NCBI GenBank assembly: GCA_047967505.1
Contig: CM106538.1
Origin: Dipteris shenzhenensis
Taxonomy: Eukaryota > Polypodiophyta > Polypodiopsida > Gleicheniales
Length of the DNA: 64,000 nucleotides
Strand: one strand, 5' to 3'
Positions 45,241-55,997 of the stretch are shown here, one piece after another. The notes beneath the pieces were generated by a model that worked only from the letters and a program-made list of their open reading frames with translations, ran no database searches and had not been told where the DNA came from. The translations under genes and the position numbers were made by a program. Positions within the stretch are counted from its first letter, which is position 1, and each line of letters begins with the position of its first letter.

Positions 45241-45560
45241 GGTGTGGACAAAAGGTTTAGTGGTTCTAGAAGCGTCAGTAATGGTGTGTTCAGTCATTGT
45301 ATGTCTGGCTGAAGCAACTCTACAGAAGATTCTGAGATTCTGAAATTCGGTAGCACTGTTTTTTGAAATTCCGAGGAGTGTGGTAGTGCTCCGAAAGTCC
45401 GAGGCAAGGTGCAAGATTCTGAGAAGACGGAGTGATGCAATAATCAAGTACGGCAAGTGCATGTGTCAATCTTGTGTCGGTGTGCAGTAGGGTTAGATAA
45501 TCATCAATCTTGTTGGGTACCCGATTAAGTTGATTCGACCGACGGCGGTGGATTCTCATC

Positions 45561-45568
45561 TATATAAG
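45561..45568 (+). promoter_or_regulatory. TATA-like box upstream of the Gypsy 3' extra ORF
   Basis: TATATAAG lies 120 bp before the ATG at 45689, in an otherwise mixed-sequence stretch between integrase and the extra ORF. It could drive a subgenomic transcript; function is inferred only. Confidence 0.4.
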
Positions 45569-45688
45569 CTATTGAGAGCTTGGTACATTGCATGTGTGGT
45601 GTCGCGCACTTTGAGTCCAGTAAAGTCCGTTGCATACACTACTAGTTTATTTCCCAATTTCATCGTCATTCGTTTAGCTCACTCTGGT

Positions 45689-47766
45689 ATGTCAATGGAG
45701 GAGCGCAAGTATCTTGCATTAAGTGTACATGAGAGCTGTGCCAAGTTCGACTTGCTGACAGAGGCTGTTGCCATAGAGATGGGGAAGAAAGCAAAGGTTA
45801 CCCCACTGCGCAAGAGTAAGAAGGCACAACCAGCGACGCCGACAGAATCAGATGTCCAGGAGTTGACAACAGATTCTGCCACGAAATCAGACCAGACGCA
45901 ACAGTGGACTCGAAAAAAGCAAGTGGTCGATAGCTCTACTCTGTTTCATGACGCGGAGGTATCACTTGATCTCAATTTGCATAAAACTTGGCTGCGAAGT
46001 GTTGGTCTGTATGAGTTTGCATGTCTGCCTTGGCCACGACGGAACAACAATTCTGAGGTGATGAGCTAGTTCCAAATTCTACATAAGATAGGAGGTGAAG
46101 TTATACAAGGGACGGAGATCATGCCACAACTAATTGCTGAGGTTTTCAATCTACCTTATTATGCAAAGCCTCAATGGTTAAGTGCTCGGATGCAGTGATG
46201 ATGACAGAATTTGGGAGTTCATATTCGTCAAAAAATTGCTACATTTTCGGATCCAATGCCCAAGCAACAATTGGGGTGGTTTGTTGAAAGAGTTTGTCTA
46301 CTAATAAGAAATGATCACATGGCAAAGAAGAACTAAGAAATTATTATTTGTTTGTTGCGGAGAGTGGAACGCTAGTATTGTGGGCAACACTGTTGTATAC
46401 GAAGATTATGCAAGAGATTTCGAGGAAGCAAAGTCACACTCCTAAGTAGTTATCCAGGGCTTGTCCTTATGTGACAGCAATTTTTGAGCAGGTGATGCAG
46501 ACATAAGGTAGGACAAAGAAACGTCATGATAGGGTAAGAGGAGGTTTGTTTATCTTAGTGATGCCATGAAAGGTAAAATTCATGATTTGGTTGGTGCAAA
46601 ATACACATATGAGCAAATCTGTTGAGATGGTTACTGGAAAGCCATTGGGGATATCCTTGTGGGGTAGTCCTATTGTCAGCAAGGACAAGATAGGATCTTG
46701 AAAAACTCCAGTGTCTATCGGAAAACTCTAGTGTCTATCGGAAATCTTCTGTGTCTATTGGAAAATCCAAACTAAAAATTTAGGTTCGAAAGGGAGTTGT
46801 ATCTGAACTCAAACAGAAAATTGCAGCTAGTAATGTACAGAGAAGTGCAGCTAATAGAGAAGACCTGGAAAAAATATCACATCAACAGTTTACAGATGCA
46901 GTGGAAGTAATCAATGCCTATGCTGGTCAAGTACAAACAATGCAACAATTTTATGCAAATGAAATTTTGCGTGTGGAGGCAGAGAATAGAAGGCAGTTGC
47001 AACAGATACAGGAGGGTGCAGAAATTCAGAAAGTACAACAATTGGCAGAAGAACAATAGAAGTTATGAGAATACAAAGATGATCAAGAGAAAGTAGAAAA
47101 AGAGACAAAGAGAGAGTTTGCCTACTGCGAGCAAGTGGCTGGAAGAGCTGAAAGGTTAGTTTTTTAGTTCGCTAGAGCAAGTATCCCAGAGGAACACAGA
47201 ATTACAGACTCATAATTTATTTTTACAACAGAGGCTCGAAGCACTCAGGAATTTGGAAGAGCAGGTAAAAATGATGGCAGAAGATGTAGAGATTGATGGT
47301 ATCTTTATGGGTCCGAATGTTGTGGCAAATTTGAAGAATGATTTGGTTGCAATTAACTAGAATTGCCTGGAATAATCTTAACAAAAGATTGTTGATTATT
47401 GCACAAAGACCATATGAAGCGTTTGCCTCCGAAGACTACACAAGCAAAATGTTGGCTGAAAAGGTGAATCAGCAAAGCAGCAAGAGATCATTCAGAATTT
47501 GAAAAAGCAACTTGAAGGGGCCAGAAATGAACTGAAGTTGGCCAGAGAAAAAGATCTCGCATCAGTAGTCACTTCTATGCTTTATGCTAATCCCAAAGAT
47601 TTTCCTTTCAATTTATTGTTTTTGCAAGATAAGAAGCATAATGAAGATGTAGCATAAAAGAAACGGATAGCAACAATATCTTGGAGTCTATTGATTCCTG
47701 ATGAAGATGTGCAGCCTAAAGAGATGGTGGATGCTTTGAAGACAGTGGAACAAATCACAACCAAAG
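45689..47766 (+). pseudogene. Gypsy 3' extra ORF region (sense orientation, coiled coil)
   Basis: Sense-strand coding-like region between integrase and the 3' LTR. The first frame (45689-46069, 126 codons) starts MSMEERKYLALSVHESCAKF, has a basic stretch GKKAKVTPLRKSKKAQ that could act as a nuclear signal, and ends at TAG. In shifted frames the sequence continues with MPQLIAEVFNLPYYAKPQW (about 46120-46180). It resembles a segment of the plant-transposon-protein type proteins, a weak resemblance. A Glu/Gln-rich coiled coil follows (about 46800-47130: NREDLEKISHQQFTD, RVEAENRRQLQQIQEG). A 20-bp unit is tandemly repeated three times at about 46700-46760 (VSIGK repeats). No known enzyme motif was seen. 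Confidence 0.5.
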
Positions 47767-47774
47767 AACCAGAG

Positions 47775-48143
47775 CATAGTCACAAGAAATGTTTCGTCTG
47801 TTTTGCCGTTTCCCTGTTTCGACAGGTTTTGTTTCGTTTCGTTTCGTGTTGTCAGATGAAACGGAAAGGTTTCGAACTGATACTTAATATATACCCTTAT
47901 AAGTACAAAAAGATATGTTATATTTAAGTTAGAGTGAACAAAGAGAAATATAAAGTCAAGATACTAAAAGGAAATTCAAAACATAAACACCTTGGATTCT
48001 AGAAAAAACGGGGCAAAAATGTTTATTTTGATTTGGGCGAAACAAAGGTTTCATTGAGAGCATTTCGTCCTATTTCGAAACATTTCATCTGTTTCGCGTT
48101 TCGAGGTTTTGAAGAGGACGAAACGGGTTTTCATGTGACTATG
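47775..48143 (+). mobile_element. hAT-like MITE (369 bp)
   Basis: The ends are inverted: CATAGTCACAAGAAA on the left and TTTTCATGTGACTATG on the right (complement CATAGTCACATGAAAA). The element is flanked by the perfect 8-bp duplication AACCAGAG (47767-47774 and 48144-48151). Eight-bp target duplications and terminal inverted repeats starting with CA are hAT features. The TTTCG pentamer and its complement occur more than ten times, clustered near both ends, like the subterminal transposase-binding motifs of hAT elements. No transposase. Strand is arbitrary. Confidence 0.88.
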
Positions 48144-48377
48144 AACCAGAGGGAGGAATGAAAGCTACAAACAAACAAGAATAGATGATAGCAACGGTGA
48201 ATGTTAATATGCAAGTGTCTACACACCTGAACAAATGTAGTCCAAACTTAAGGAAGCCAACTCTCGATGTGGAGACAAATAATTATTCCATCGAATGTGC
48301 CAGTGGAGACAATTACCACTCGTATAACTAGTATAGTATATTTCTTTTTACATATAATCTAGAAGAATAAAGGATAC

Positions 48378-48392
48378 GTATGGGGAGTGATA
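48378..48392 (+). other. Polypurine tract of the Gypsy element
   Basis: GTATGGGGAGTGATA immediately precedes the right LTR. A nearly identical tract also precedes the left LTR at 34473-34487. Confidence 0.75.
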
Positions 48393-48718
48393 TGTTAAAG
48401 AGGGAGTTAATGTAACTACTTTTGAAGCGTGATACAATGTACCAACTACCAACCGCTTTTGAGCGATGAATGCGCAATTTCCAACAATCCGAGATTTTGA
48501 ATGTTGCAAGACATATTACATGTTTGAACAGTTCCGAGTGAATCTATTATGTTCTGTAATGCTTTATCAACAGTATATGCGGTATTACTCTCCTTTCATG
48601 TTGTTCTAGAAGTTGATCGAAAATGTGGAAATCTATTTCAGTTTTGTATAGATGATTCTATTTGAAAGATTGAAGGTTTGAATAGACGGAATTCAAGAAT
48701 AAATCTCTACCTATTACA
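48393..48718 (+). repeat. Right LTR of the Gypsy element
   Basis: It starts TGTTAAAGAGG and ends CTATTACA, sharing both ends with the left LTR but about 200 bp shorter. Confidence 0.8.
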
Positions 48719-49833
48719 CATACTATAGATGATATTATGCCAACTATCACTGAGGGTGATAGCAAGTTGAGTCTACTCCCCCCCCTCCCACACCACACAC
48801 ACACACACACCACATATATCTAGATGAGTCTAGGAACATGCCCAAATTCATCCTCTAAAAACACAATATGGTTCAGTTTCAATCTCATGATAGCCATAAG
48901 GTTGAAAACCATCACACATAGCAAGGACTAGCTACTATGACATCCCCACTGACGTCATCCGTGGCCAACAGTGGGTGTAGACCATAGTATAAGCATATGC
49001 TCTCTCACATACGAACCCACACCCCCACACATACTTGAGCATCCATTTATAAAAATTCTTCATACTGAGTTTCTGTCGCAGCACTCCGAAGGTGAAGGGC
49101 AGACTCAGCCATGACGAAGGCTAGCACACACAACACAAGTGATTCATATATTCTAGGATGTGATGCTGGCAATAGTGTCCCATATGCTGTCCTTCCACAA
49201 AATTGCTCGACACAAGGGGAGACCTCATGAATATCTTGCCTCGTGATCTGCTCCCCATCAACCAAGTAGGTCGAGGATGTCATCGTGATGGAGAAAGTTT
49301 GAGATCTCCTCGAGCAGAGGCTAACCCCAAGGCGAGACCAAATTCTAGTAATGACCTCAATGGAAACTTGATGTTCCAACTAGTGGCACTCCTATGTGGA
49401 GGGCTCCAAGGTGAGGCATCTAGCTAAAAGAAAACATGGTCCTCCCAGAGCCATGAATGCAACTAATTGAACTTGCCCCTAAAGGTCATGGATTGATGGC
49501 CCACCTGTCTCCCTACTCTAATTCTCTACCACTAGAGTATATCCAAGGCTCCATTGGCCCCCAGATTTGTCTTTCAAACCTAACTCTAACAATAGTAGAC
49601 CTCCATGGGCTATGTCGTTAAAAAATCAGGTAGGAAGCACAAATATCATAAGCCATGAAGAAGACTAAGTGGCATGCCTGTACTGAAGAACTGGCCAAAC
49701 CACGAAGGGGAATGCGATGTGCTTGGAGCCGATCTAAGCCCCTACACTACGCCTCTGAGATGACTGTTTTCTTGTCAGCCATCAGCTCAATTTTTCCATC
49801 TAAAAATTAAGAGTATGTGGAAAATTGCACAAA
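48719..49833. other. No gene recognised; short (AC)n tract
   Basis: C runs and an (AC)n stretch lie at about 48778-48812. A 110-codon minus-strand frame (49379-49047) has no recognisable motif. Confidence 0.45.
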
Positions 49834-50268
49834 TCAATCGCTGAAGTGTGTGAGGAAAATGGGCAAGAGTGGTAAAGTCACGACAATATTGGTTACGGCC
49901 AAAGGAGGACCATAGGCTCCCTTGGATCTTGGTGAACTAAGGCTCAAGCCAAGCATCTTGATGTTGGATAGACACGTCCTCTCGATGGAGGGCAGCACAC
50001 AGGTGCATAAATCCCAAGCTAGATATCCCCAAGCCAAAGGCCCATCCCACACAACTGGGCCACGAATCAGCTCCCCTTGATCAAAGACCTTTGAAAAGAG
50101 GGTGTGCCCAATCGAATGCAGACTGCCCTGCTCCATGCTACCATCAGGGACAAAATCTTGAATCTTTGGCCTAGAAGCAAGCTGATCTGCTGATATCCGC
50201 AACTGAAAACATGTGCTACTGAAGCCCACTAAACGCCCAACAAGCGTTCGCCTGCATCCTTCCTGCAC
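49834..50268 (-). pseudogene. Possible L1-type ORF1 (DUF4283-like) fragment
   Basis: A 144-codon open frame on the minus strand begins RTLVGRLVGFSS, with GHTLFSKVFDQGELIRGPVVWD and LAWGYLAWD following. This loosely fits the DUF4283 fold of plant LINE ORF1 proteins (F-x-F-x-x-x-x-D-x-x-x-V-x-x-G-P-W). No zinc knuckle was found nearby, so the assignment is weak. Confidence 0.35.
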
Positions 50269-50840
50269 AGTCGTGCAAGCAGAGGGTCAATTTATCTGCC
50301 ACGAAAGCATCGAGGTGCTATCTGTCAGGATTGGGATTGAAAATGGGAATGGACCGGTTTACTACTGATCCACATGACTATCTGTTTTTGTGCTCAGTTA
50401 ACATATAGCATTCAACTTTACACGTCTCCTTTATGGAAGATGATCCTAAAGAGAAGTTAAAAATGTGTATCTGCTATATCTCTCTTTCAATGACATAATT
50501 TTGATCAACAAAAATTAAAGGAAATATATTCAATAATTTTACACGAACCTGGAAATAATTGGTTGCAACTTTCCAATTTTAACACCAATATACACAGTGT
50601 GCAATAAATATGGAGATTCCATCACATCAGTAGATTCTGATACTGGATTCCCAAGACAGTCAAAAGGATGACAACAAAAGCGCATGTGCAATACAAAGAG
50701 AGGTGAAGAGGCGCAAGCTATGAAAATGCTTGACCAACAGCAGAAAGGGATTGAGTGGAAAAGCTAAGAGTAAAGGGTAGCCAATAGATAAAATGATAAG
50801 TTGGTCTCTCATGGAACCCAACGCCATTTCAAAACTAAAG
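50269..50840 (-). other. Probable 3' UTR / downstream flank of the PAT gene
   Basis: AT-rich sequence directly after the PAT stop codon on the minus strand. No other feature was seen. Confidence 0.45.
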
Positions 50841-50960
50841 TCATTGTCCTTCAAAATCAGGTCTCACTGGGTAGTCTAATCCTTGAAGCGCAGGCATACT
50901 TCTTACGTCTCTGTCAGCATATGCTGGGATAAGCCAGCAACTCTTGCTTGCTCCAAAAAC
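50841..50960 (-). other. PAT terminal exon
   Basis: 120 bp: 39 codons and TGA. Follows a 202-bp intron containing a C run. Encodes VFGASKSCWLIPAYADRDVR and the conserved end GLDYPVRPDFEGQ. Confidence 0.92.
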
Positions 50961-53900
50961 CTGCCACAGGGCCATATGAAGCAATTCCAGGTAAAGCAAG
51001 CCATCAAGCCTTGATCGTCCCCGCTGCGCCCCCCCCCCCCGTCCCCTCTTCTCTTTCCTCTTCCCCCTTCTTTCAAAAAAACTAAAAAAAAACAATAAAA
51101 AGTTATATGAACAGCCTTGCAAAAGATGTTGCCAATCAGTAAGGCATTCATTAGTGGATAACCTGCTCAAAATTTTGCCTGAAACCTAGATCATATCTCC
51201 ACCTTGGAGTGCGTTTCTTCTCATGAGCCTGGAACACACAAAATATATTAGGCTATCAGTAACTTCAAGATGGATCATATTACACAATACAAAGAAGCAG
51301 CTATACCTCTATTGTTGTAGTGTTGCTGGCTACCAAAGATGTGTGCATGATAAGAAATCCAAGCAAACTTAATGCGAAAGCCACATTTAGCACTGCAAAG
51401 TAAACATTATTATTTAGAGCTTTGACAGGGCTAATTTTTAAAAATAGCAGACACTATCAAATCAGAATTTCAACAAAAAAAATAAAACAACACAGGTGCA
51501 AACTTCATTGACAAAAATACTGGGATCAAAGGGAGGTGGCACAAAGAAGATGCCTCCATTGGTTATACCCATAGAAGGACTCCAGAATCAAGATGGGGGG
51601 CCAAAGGAGATTTTGGTATTAAAAAACACGTGCACACGAAGTGGTGCTCCAAGAAAACATGAATGCTGAGAAAGAAAGGGCCCACACAAAGCCTAAGTGA
51701 GACCACAAAAGGCTGTTCACACCTCAAACTATGAGGTCCTTACCTCCTCTCCAAACGATAATCCGAAAGTTGAACTGAATGCGAAGCAGGTTGCTCTTTT
51801 GTAGTTGCAGAAGGAAAAAGAGAAGCATGATAAGAGGTTTGAGCATTGCTTGTTGTTCCAAGAAGCTGCATTGCTAGAAAGGAAAAGAACATTATTGCAA
51901 CCTATGCTTTTAGGAGAAGCGAACACAAGCCAGACTCAGATGCAGCTGGCATCCAAAGATTCAACCAGCTGTTGGGTGGACACTGATGGTAGAAGGCCAC
52001 ACCACACACAACAAAGCTAGAAGCTGGGCATCTGCTCATATGGAGATGAAGGCCACTGAAACCGGCCTCTAATCACTCAGAGGGCAGTGGAACTAAACCT
52101 TTAATCACTTCAGCACTTATTTACAGCTCACAAAGCATATATCACAACCATTAACCATTGCATGATCACCATTTGGCATTTACCCATTTGTTCACAAACA
52201 AAACCATTGAAAAAGGGATGGAGGCTAAAATGCCCCTGCTCAACAGACATAGACAAGTGCACCCGATTGGCCCCAAACACCGTGGCGCCCCTTTCGGTAT
52301 TTCTTTATATTTCACAGTGAAATGATTACAAGTTGCATCTGGGAGACCTTCCCTGCAACTGAGCACGCAGCCCCAATTCACTAAGCCTTCACAAGGCTTT
52401 CAAGCATAGAACACCGTCACATAAGTGCACTTAACCCATAGGCTCAACCCAAAGGCATTCTCTTTTCTGAGTGCAATTCCATTGGCTGTCCAGATGCAAT
52501 CACACTGCACCCCAGTTGCACTCTCTTTGAGTGGTTTCCAGATGGTATTCACAAAGCTTTTCAAAGCTCCAAAATAAAATCAGCAAAGTACCCAACCAAA
52601 GAATGACTCATGTAGCACTCCCTGGGCACCTGTGAGCCAAGAAAGAGGCGGCACACGAGGCCAACCAATAGCTTATGGCAAAAAGAAATTGCAGTAGCAA
52701 AATCACAACTCACCAAGCCCTGAAAACTCGAACCAAGTCCTCAATCGCAAAGAGGACATAGTAGCCAATGCCCAATTGCATTCTCAGCCAAAGAGGAGTG
52801 CAAAGGCATGAAGAAAGAGCATTTACAAGAGCCGACCAGCAAGAATTTCACTGAAAAATGTGAAAAGAAGCACTTCTGTCGCGAAGAAGTGGGAGTTCTT
52901 GGGCTCAAAAGAAGCGTGCTTCAGAGAGGAATGCACTGAGAAGATTTTGGAGAAGTTTCATCGCCGGAAAGTCCTCCAAAACTAAGAAAAACCAGTCAAC
53001 CAGTGCGTGGGACCACTCGAAATTCAATAGAAAGCTGTAGCTTTGCAAGAGGAGAGGCCCAGGAGACGGTAGAAGCAAAAAGGTCCAGAAAAAGCCACTT
53101 TTGCAAATTCGACCAGCAAAAGAAGTGCTCAGCTCTGCCCGTTCTACCAAATGCACGGAGGGAAAAGCATATCACTACGAAGGGGAGGTAGAGGGGAAGC
53201 CATCGGGCCAAACAGAAGTTGAGGAATCCAAACGGGTGAGGAGTTATGAAGAAAAACGAAATTCAGCTGAAGGAGGCTGAAAAACCAGTCCAAAATCTCA
53301 ACGAAGGGAGAAGATGAGAGAGAAAACCACACATGTGAAGTTTAGAAGGCCCAAGAAGGTCCAAGAATGGCAAAGGAGCATGTAGAAGGCACTAGAGCCA
53401 CCTGGAACTCTAGGGGGGCCACTAAAGGTACATGGCCCTCTAGGGGGCCCATTAAAAATGTCACATCATCATTTCCCAACAACCACTCTTTTAATTCCTT
53501 GGAATGCCTTTGGGCCTAGGGATTAATTACGCTTATGTGCTAGGCACCATGCCGCGTTTAATTACACATTATTAAGCCCACGCTTGGACTTTTAAAACCA
53601 AAGTTGTCACGGTCTTGTAGTACATTAAAGTACTTAGAATTTCACGCCCCCGTGATAGCCACCACCACAGTTCATGACAAAATTTCAACTTGCACGAATG
53701 TCCAATGCGCATGCAGTATACAAAACTGTGCATGATGCAGCTACAAAGGAACTTCTTGGTTAATTGCACACTCCCCGTTGCCCTGCTGCCCGACCTTCTG
53801 CCTCCGTCCTCTCCACTCCCATTGACTGCTACTACTCCCCCTGCCCTCCTTGACCACTTCCCCTGCCCGACATGCCTCCCCCGCTCCCCTCTCGTAGACT

Positions 53901-54749
53901 GTTACCGATTCCCCTCTCTCCCCTCTACGCTAACAGACAAGCCCACCCCTCCAACCCTCCACATCATCCTTAGCTCCTCTGTTGGCTGTAATTACCCTTG
54001 TCACCCGCTGTCCTCCTAGGCCTTGCCACCCCCCGCCACCCTAACTCCCGAGCCTACACCACAGGCTCAGTTGAACACAATCTCTAAAACAAGGGTAATT
54101 CTTGGATTTAAGGAGCTCACACTCAAATGTGCATTCCTCTTTCCCCAATAGCTCTTCATCGGCAAATAACACTTTATCTTGTAGCAGCTCCATTGTGTCG
54201 CCTCTCCATTGTTAACTCAAGCTGATTTTCACGTTTACGGGCCTATAGAGCTACCCATTTATAAATTAAAGCTTAGGGGTCACAATGTGATGTTCCTCCT
54301 ATTCCTTCATCCTTCCACATTATGTTCTAGAACATATGGAGATCTTTTCCATCCTAGTGATTGTATGTGTGTTCCAAGTCAATCAAGCTCTCCTTTGGTC
54401 TTAAAGGTGTTCTGGCCTTCCAAGCAGCTCATCATGAATAATCTTATTTAATTGGATCCATTGATAAATATATCAAAATCAAAAGGTGTCTACTGTGTTT
54501 TTGTTTGCTTAAATTTACAAAGACTTATTGATTTTGTGTGCATTCTTTTGAGAAAGAAAAGATGCATTGGGACAAGGCTAGACTATTGAATTTCAAAGAA
54601 CAAAAGTTAGGTAGGAAATCACCAAATGCAAGAAATGTGGTTGCAAGGTATGCAGCAGAGTCAGAGTGTTGCCCAACATCTCTGAAGAAGGCAATAAAGT
54701 GTGGCAGAAGTGCAAGAGTGCACAACGTACTCTCCAAGAATGTGTAACA
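50841..54749 (-). CDS. DHHC-type protein S-acyltransferase (PAT13/PAT14-like), last four exons
   Basis: Exons 54749-54623, 51392-51307, 51228-51163 and 50960-50841 splice in frame with GT-AG borders. They encode the third and fourth membrane segments (CTLALLPHFIAFF; TFLAFVLNVAFALSLLGFL), the cytosolic T-T-x-E motif (NTTTIE), RWRYDLGFRQNFEQVFG containing the PaCCT-motif Asn, and the tail MPALQGLDYPVRPDFEGQ with TGA. Order, phases and tail match plant PAT13/PAT14 proteins, which palmitoylate Cys residues of membrane-associated proteins in the Golgi/endomembrane system. The exons with the D-P-G motif and the DHHC-CRD catalytic domain should lie to the right of 54749 and were not found; that intron would hold the LINE B and Copia insertions. 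All visible exons are free of lesions. Confidence 0.9.
51163..51228 (-). other. PAT exon (n-1)
   Basis: 66 bp, 22 codons (AHEKKRTPRWRYDLGFRQNF and EQ). Separated from the previous exon by a 78-bp intron; acceptor TTCCAG, donor GTTATC. Confidence 0.92.
51307..51392 (-). other. PAT exon (n-2)
   Basis: 86 bp: two bases completing Val, then 28 codons from LNVAFALSLLGFLIM to NTTTIE. Acceptor TTTGCAG, donor GTATAG. Confidence 0.92.
52057..53481 (-). mobile_element. Candidate solo LTR (1425 bp) in the PAT intron
   Basis: On the minus strand it begins TGTTGGGAAATGATGATG and ends CCGGTTTCA, TG...CA bounded. The flanking pentamers are GCCAC (52052-52056) and ACCAC (53482-53486), one mismatch apart. 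No coding sequence and no second copy were seen. The start resembles common plant LTR starts, but with an imperfect duplication this stays tentative. Confidence 0.45.
53765..54060 (+). repeat. C-rich, pyrimidine-biased low-complexity tract
   Basis: About 300 bp dominated by CCCCT/CTCC runs, compositionally like 62380-62860. The open frame across it is Pro/Leu/Ser-rich and not considered a gene. Confidence 0.7.
54623..54749 (-). other. PAT exon (n-3)
   Basis: 127 bp: 42 codons plus the first base of a Val codon. Acceptor ATGCAG on the right, donor GTGATT on the left. Encodes YTFLESTLCTLALLPHFIAF and LATTFLAF. Confidence 0.9.
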
Positions 54750-54989
54750 CTGCATGCACATTTAAAAATATACTTGGATTAGTACTTTATAAGTCTCACA
54801 AGCAATTAATAATAGCATTGATTATGAAAAAAAGGGGTTGCATTTATGTTTTGAGGGAAGTCCTTGAAAGTGTGATAGAAAGTAAAAGCAAAGTGACAGA
54901 TGACACGATTCTTAATTCAATTTCACATTAAGGAACCAAAAATATAATGCAATGGGTGGGTTGAAAACGGGATTCCAAGTTGTTGGCCA

Positions 54990-55721
54990 GGCAAGCTTCT
55001 GAGCTGATCATGCGACTCTGGATCACATCCTCAAACTGTGAGGTTTCATTGAGGAGGCTAGAGCACGGAGTCAATGGGTTTATTGCTGTTTTGTGGATTT
55101 GCGCAAGGCTTTTGACACACCGTGAAGGGCCCATCTAATCAGATGCCTATAGGATTTGGGATACGGTTAGGAGATTATCTAGGCAATCATGGCACATGGC
55201 ACTTTATGTGTGGGTCTGAAGCAAGATTCGAATGGCTACAGAATGGTCAGAGGAGATCGGGAGGACTATTTGGGTCAAACAAAGTTGTCCACTGCCACCA
55301 ACTCTCTTGGGCCTCTACATCAACAACCTTGAGAGTTTCATCAAGATACTGGCTCCTTGTCCTCTATGCCTCTTCAGTTGAGGGCCTCTAGCGACACTTG
55401 GATGCACTTCACACTTTTGTGAGACACATGATCTGAAGGCCAAGCTTGGTAAAACCAAAGTTATGATCTTTAATACATCCAAGGCAATCACGCATAGAGA
55501 GCAATTCACCTTTAATAGGTTGCTGGAAGAGAGAATTGAATCTTGAACATACTTGGGAGTGCTTTTCTCTGGCTTGATTTTCATGATTAGACCAGCAATG
55601 CAAGCCCAACTAAGTAAGGAGTATGTCGTACTTGCCAAGCTTGAGCACAAGCGATTCACTCTCCTTTCCAGGATTCCTAGACCAAGTCTCTTCTCTTTGA
55701 TTCTTTGGTCCATCCAGCCCA
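54990..55721 (+). pseudogene. LINE B fragment split by a Copia element, left part
   Basis: Plus-strand frames read FIEEARARSQWVYCCFVDLR, KAFDT, NSLGLYINNLESF, LKAKLGKTKVMIFNTS and TYLGVLFSGLIFMIRPAMQA. They follow the LINE B order (RT blocks 2 to 6, then the post-RT region); the YADD block is lost. At 55721 the frame is cut by the Copia LTR and resumes at 61438 with MYGSSCWGPNL. Confidence 0.8.
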
Positions 55722-55726
55722 TATGT

Positions 55727-55983
55727 CGTTGGAATTTTAGCCATAATTCATGGCAGTGACCAATGTATGACTAATAAGTGGATTAGGGGCACTTTTCCCT
55801 CATTAGAGGTTTCCCCCCCTAACTATAGTTAGTGAGTTGGTTAGGTTTTGTCACATAGACAAAACCCCCAATCTTGTATTGTTTTCTTATCTCATTCCAC
55901 TACAACTGTGTGTGGCTCTCTTGCTCTCCTTTCTTGCACACTCTTGCTCACATTGCTCACCTTGCTCTCATTGCATTCCTTCA
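55727..55983 (+). repeat. Left LTR of the Copia element
   Basis: 257 bp, starting CGTTGGAATTTTAG (the TG end mutated to CG) and ending CATTCCTTCA. It holds about 89 bp absent from the right LTR. Confidence 0.88.
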
Positions 55984-55985
55984 AT

Positions 55986-55997
55986 TGGTATCAGAGC
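55986..55997 (+). other. Primer-binding site of the Copia element
   Basis: TGGTATCAGAGC, complementary to initiator tRNA-Met, starting 3 bp after the left LTR. Confidence 0.93.

Larger units (their letters stand above)
34488..48718 (+). mobile_element. Ty3/Gypsy element with deleted pol core, 3' extra ORF region and nested insertions
   Basis: LTRs lie at 34488-35014 and 48393-48718. In order between them: a leader of about 0.9 kb, gag (35900-36830), the integrase N-terminal zinc region and start of the core (36903-37069), LINE C with its target duplication, the integrase core and C-terminus (44580-45240), and a further 3-kb region with an extra ORF (45561-47766). A hAT-like MITE follows at 47775-48143, then a polypurine tract (48378-48392). 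Protease, RT and RNase H are absent: gag runs into integrase within about 70 bp. With the two insertions removed the element is about 6.4 kb. Not autonomous. Confidence 0.8.
51393..54622 (-). other. 3.2-kb PAT intron containing repeats
   Basis: Starts GTGATT and ends TTGCAG on the minus strand. It contains a candidate solo LTR (52057-53481) and a C-rich tract (53765-54060). The plus-strand frame at 51805-52020 is unassigned. No other exon was found inside it, and the flanking exons join in phase. Confidence 0.8.
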
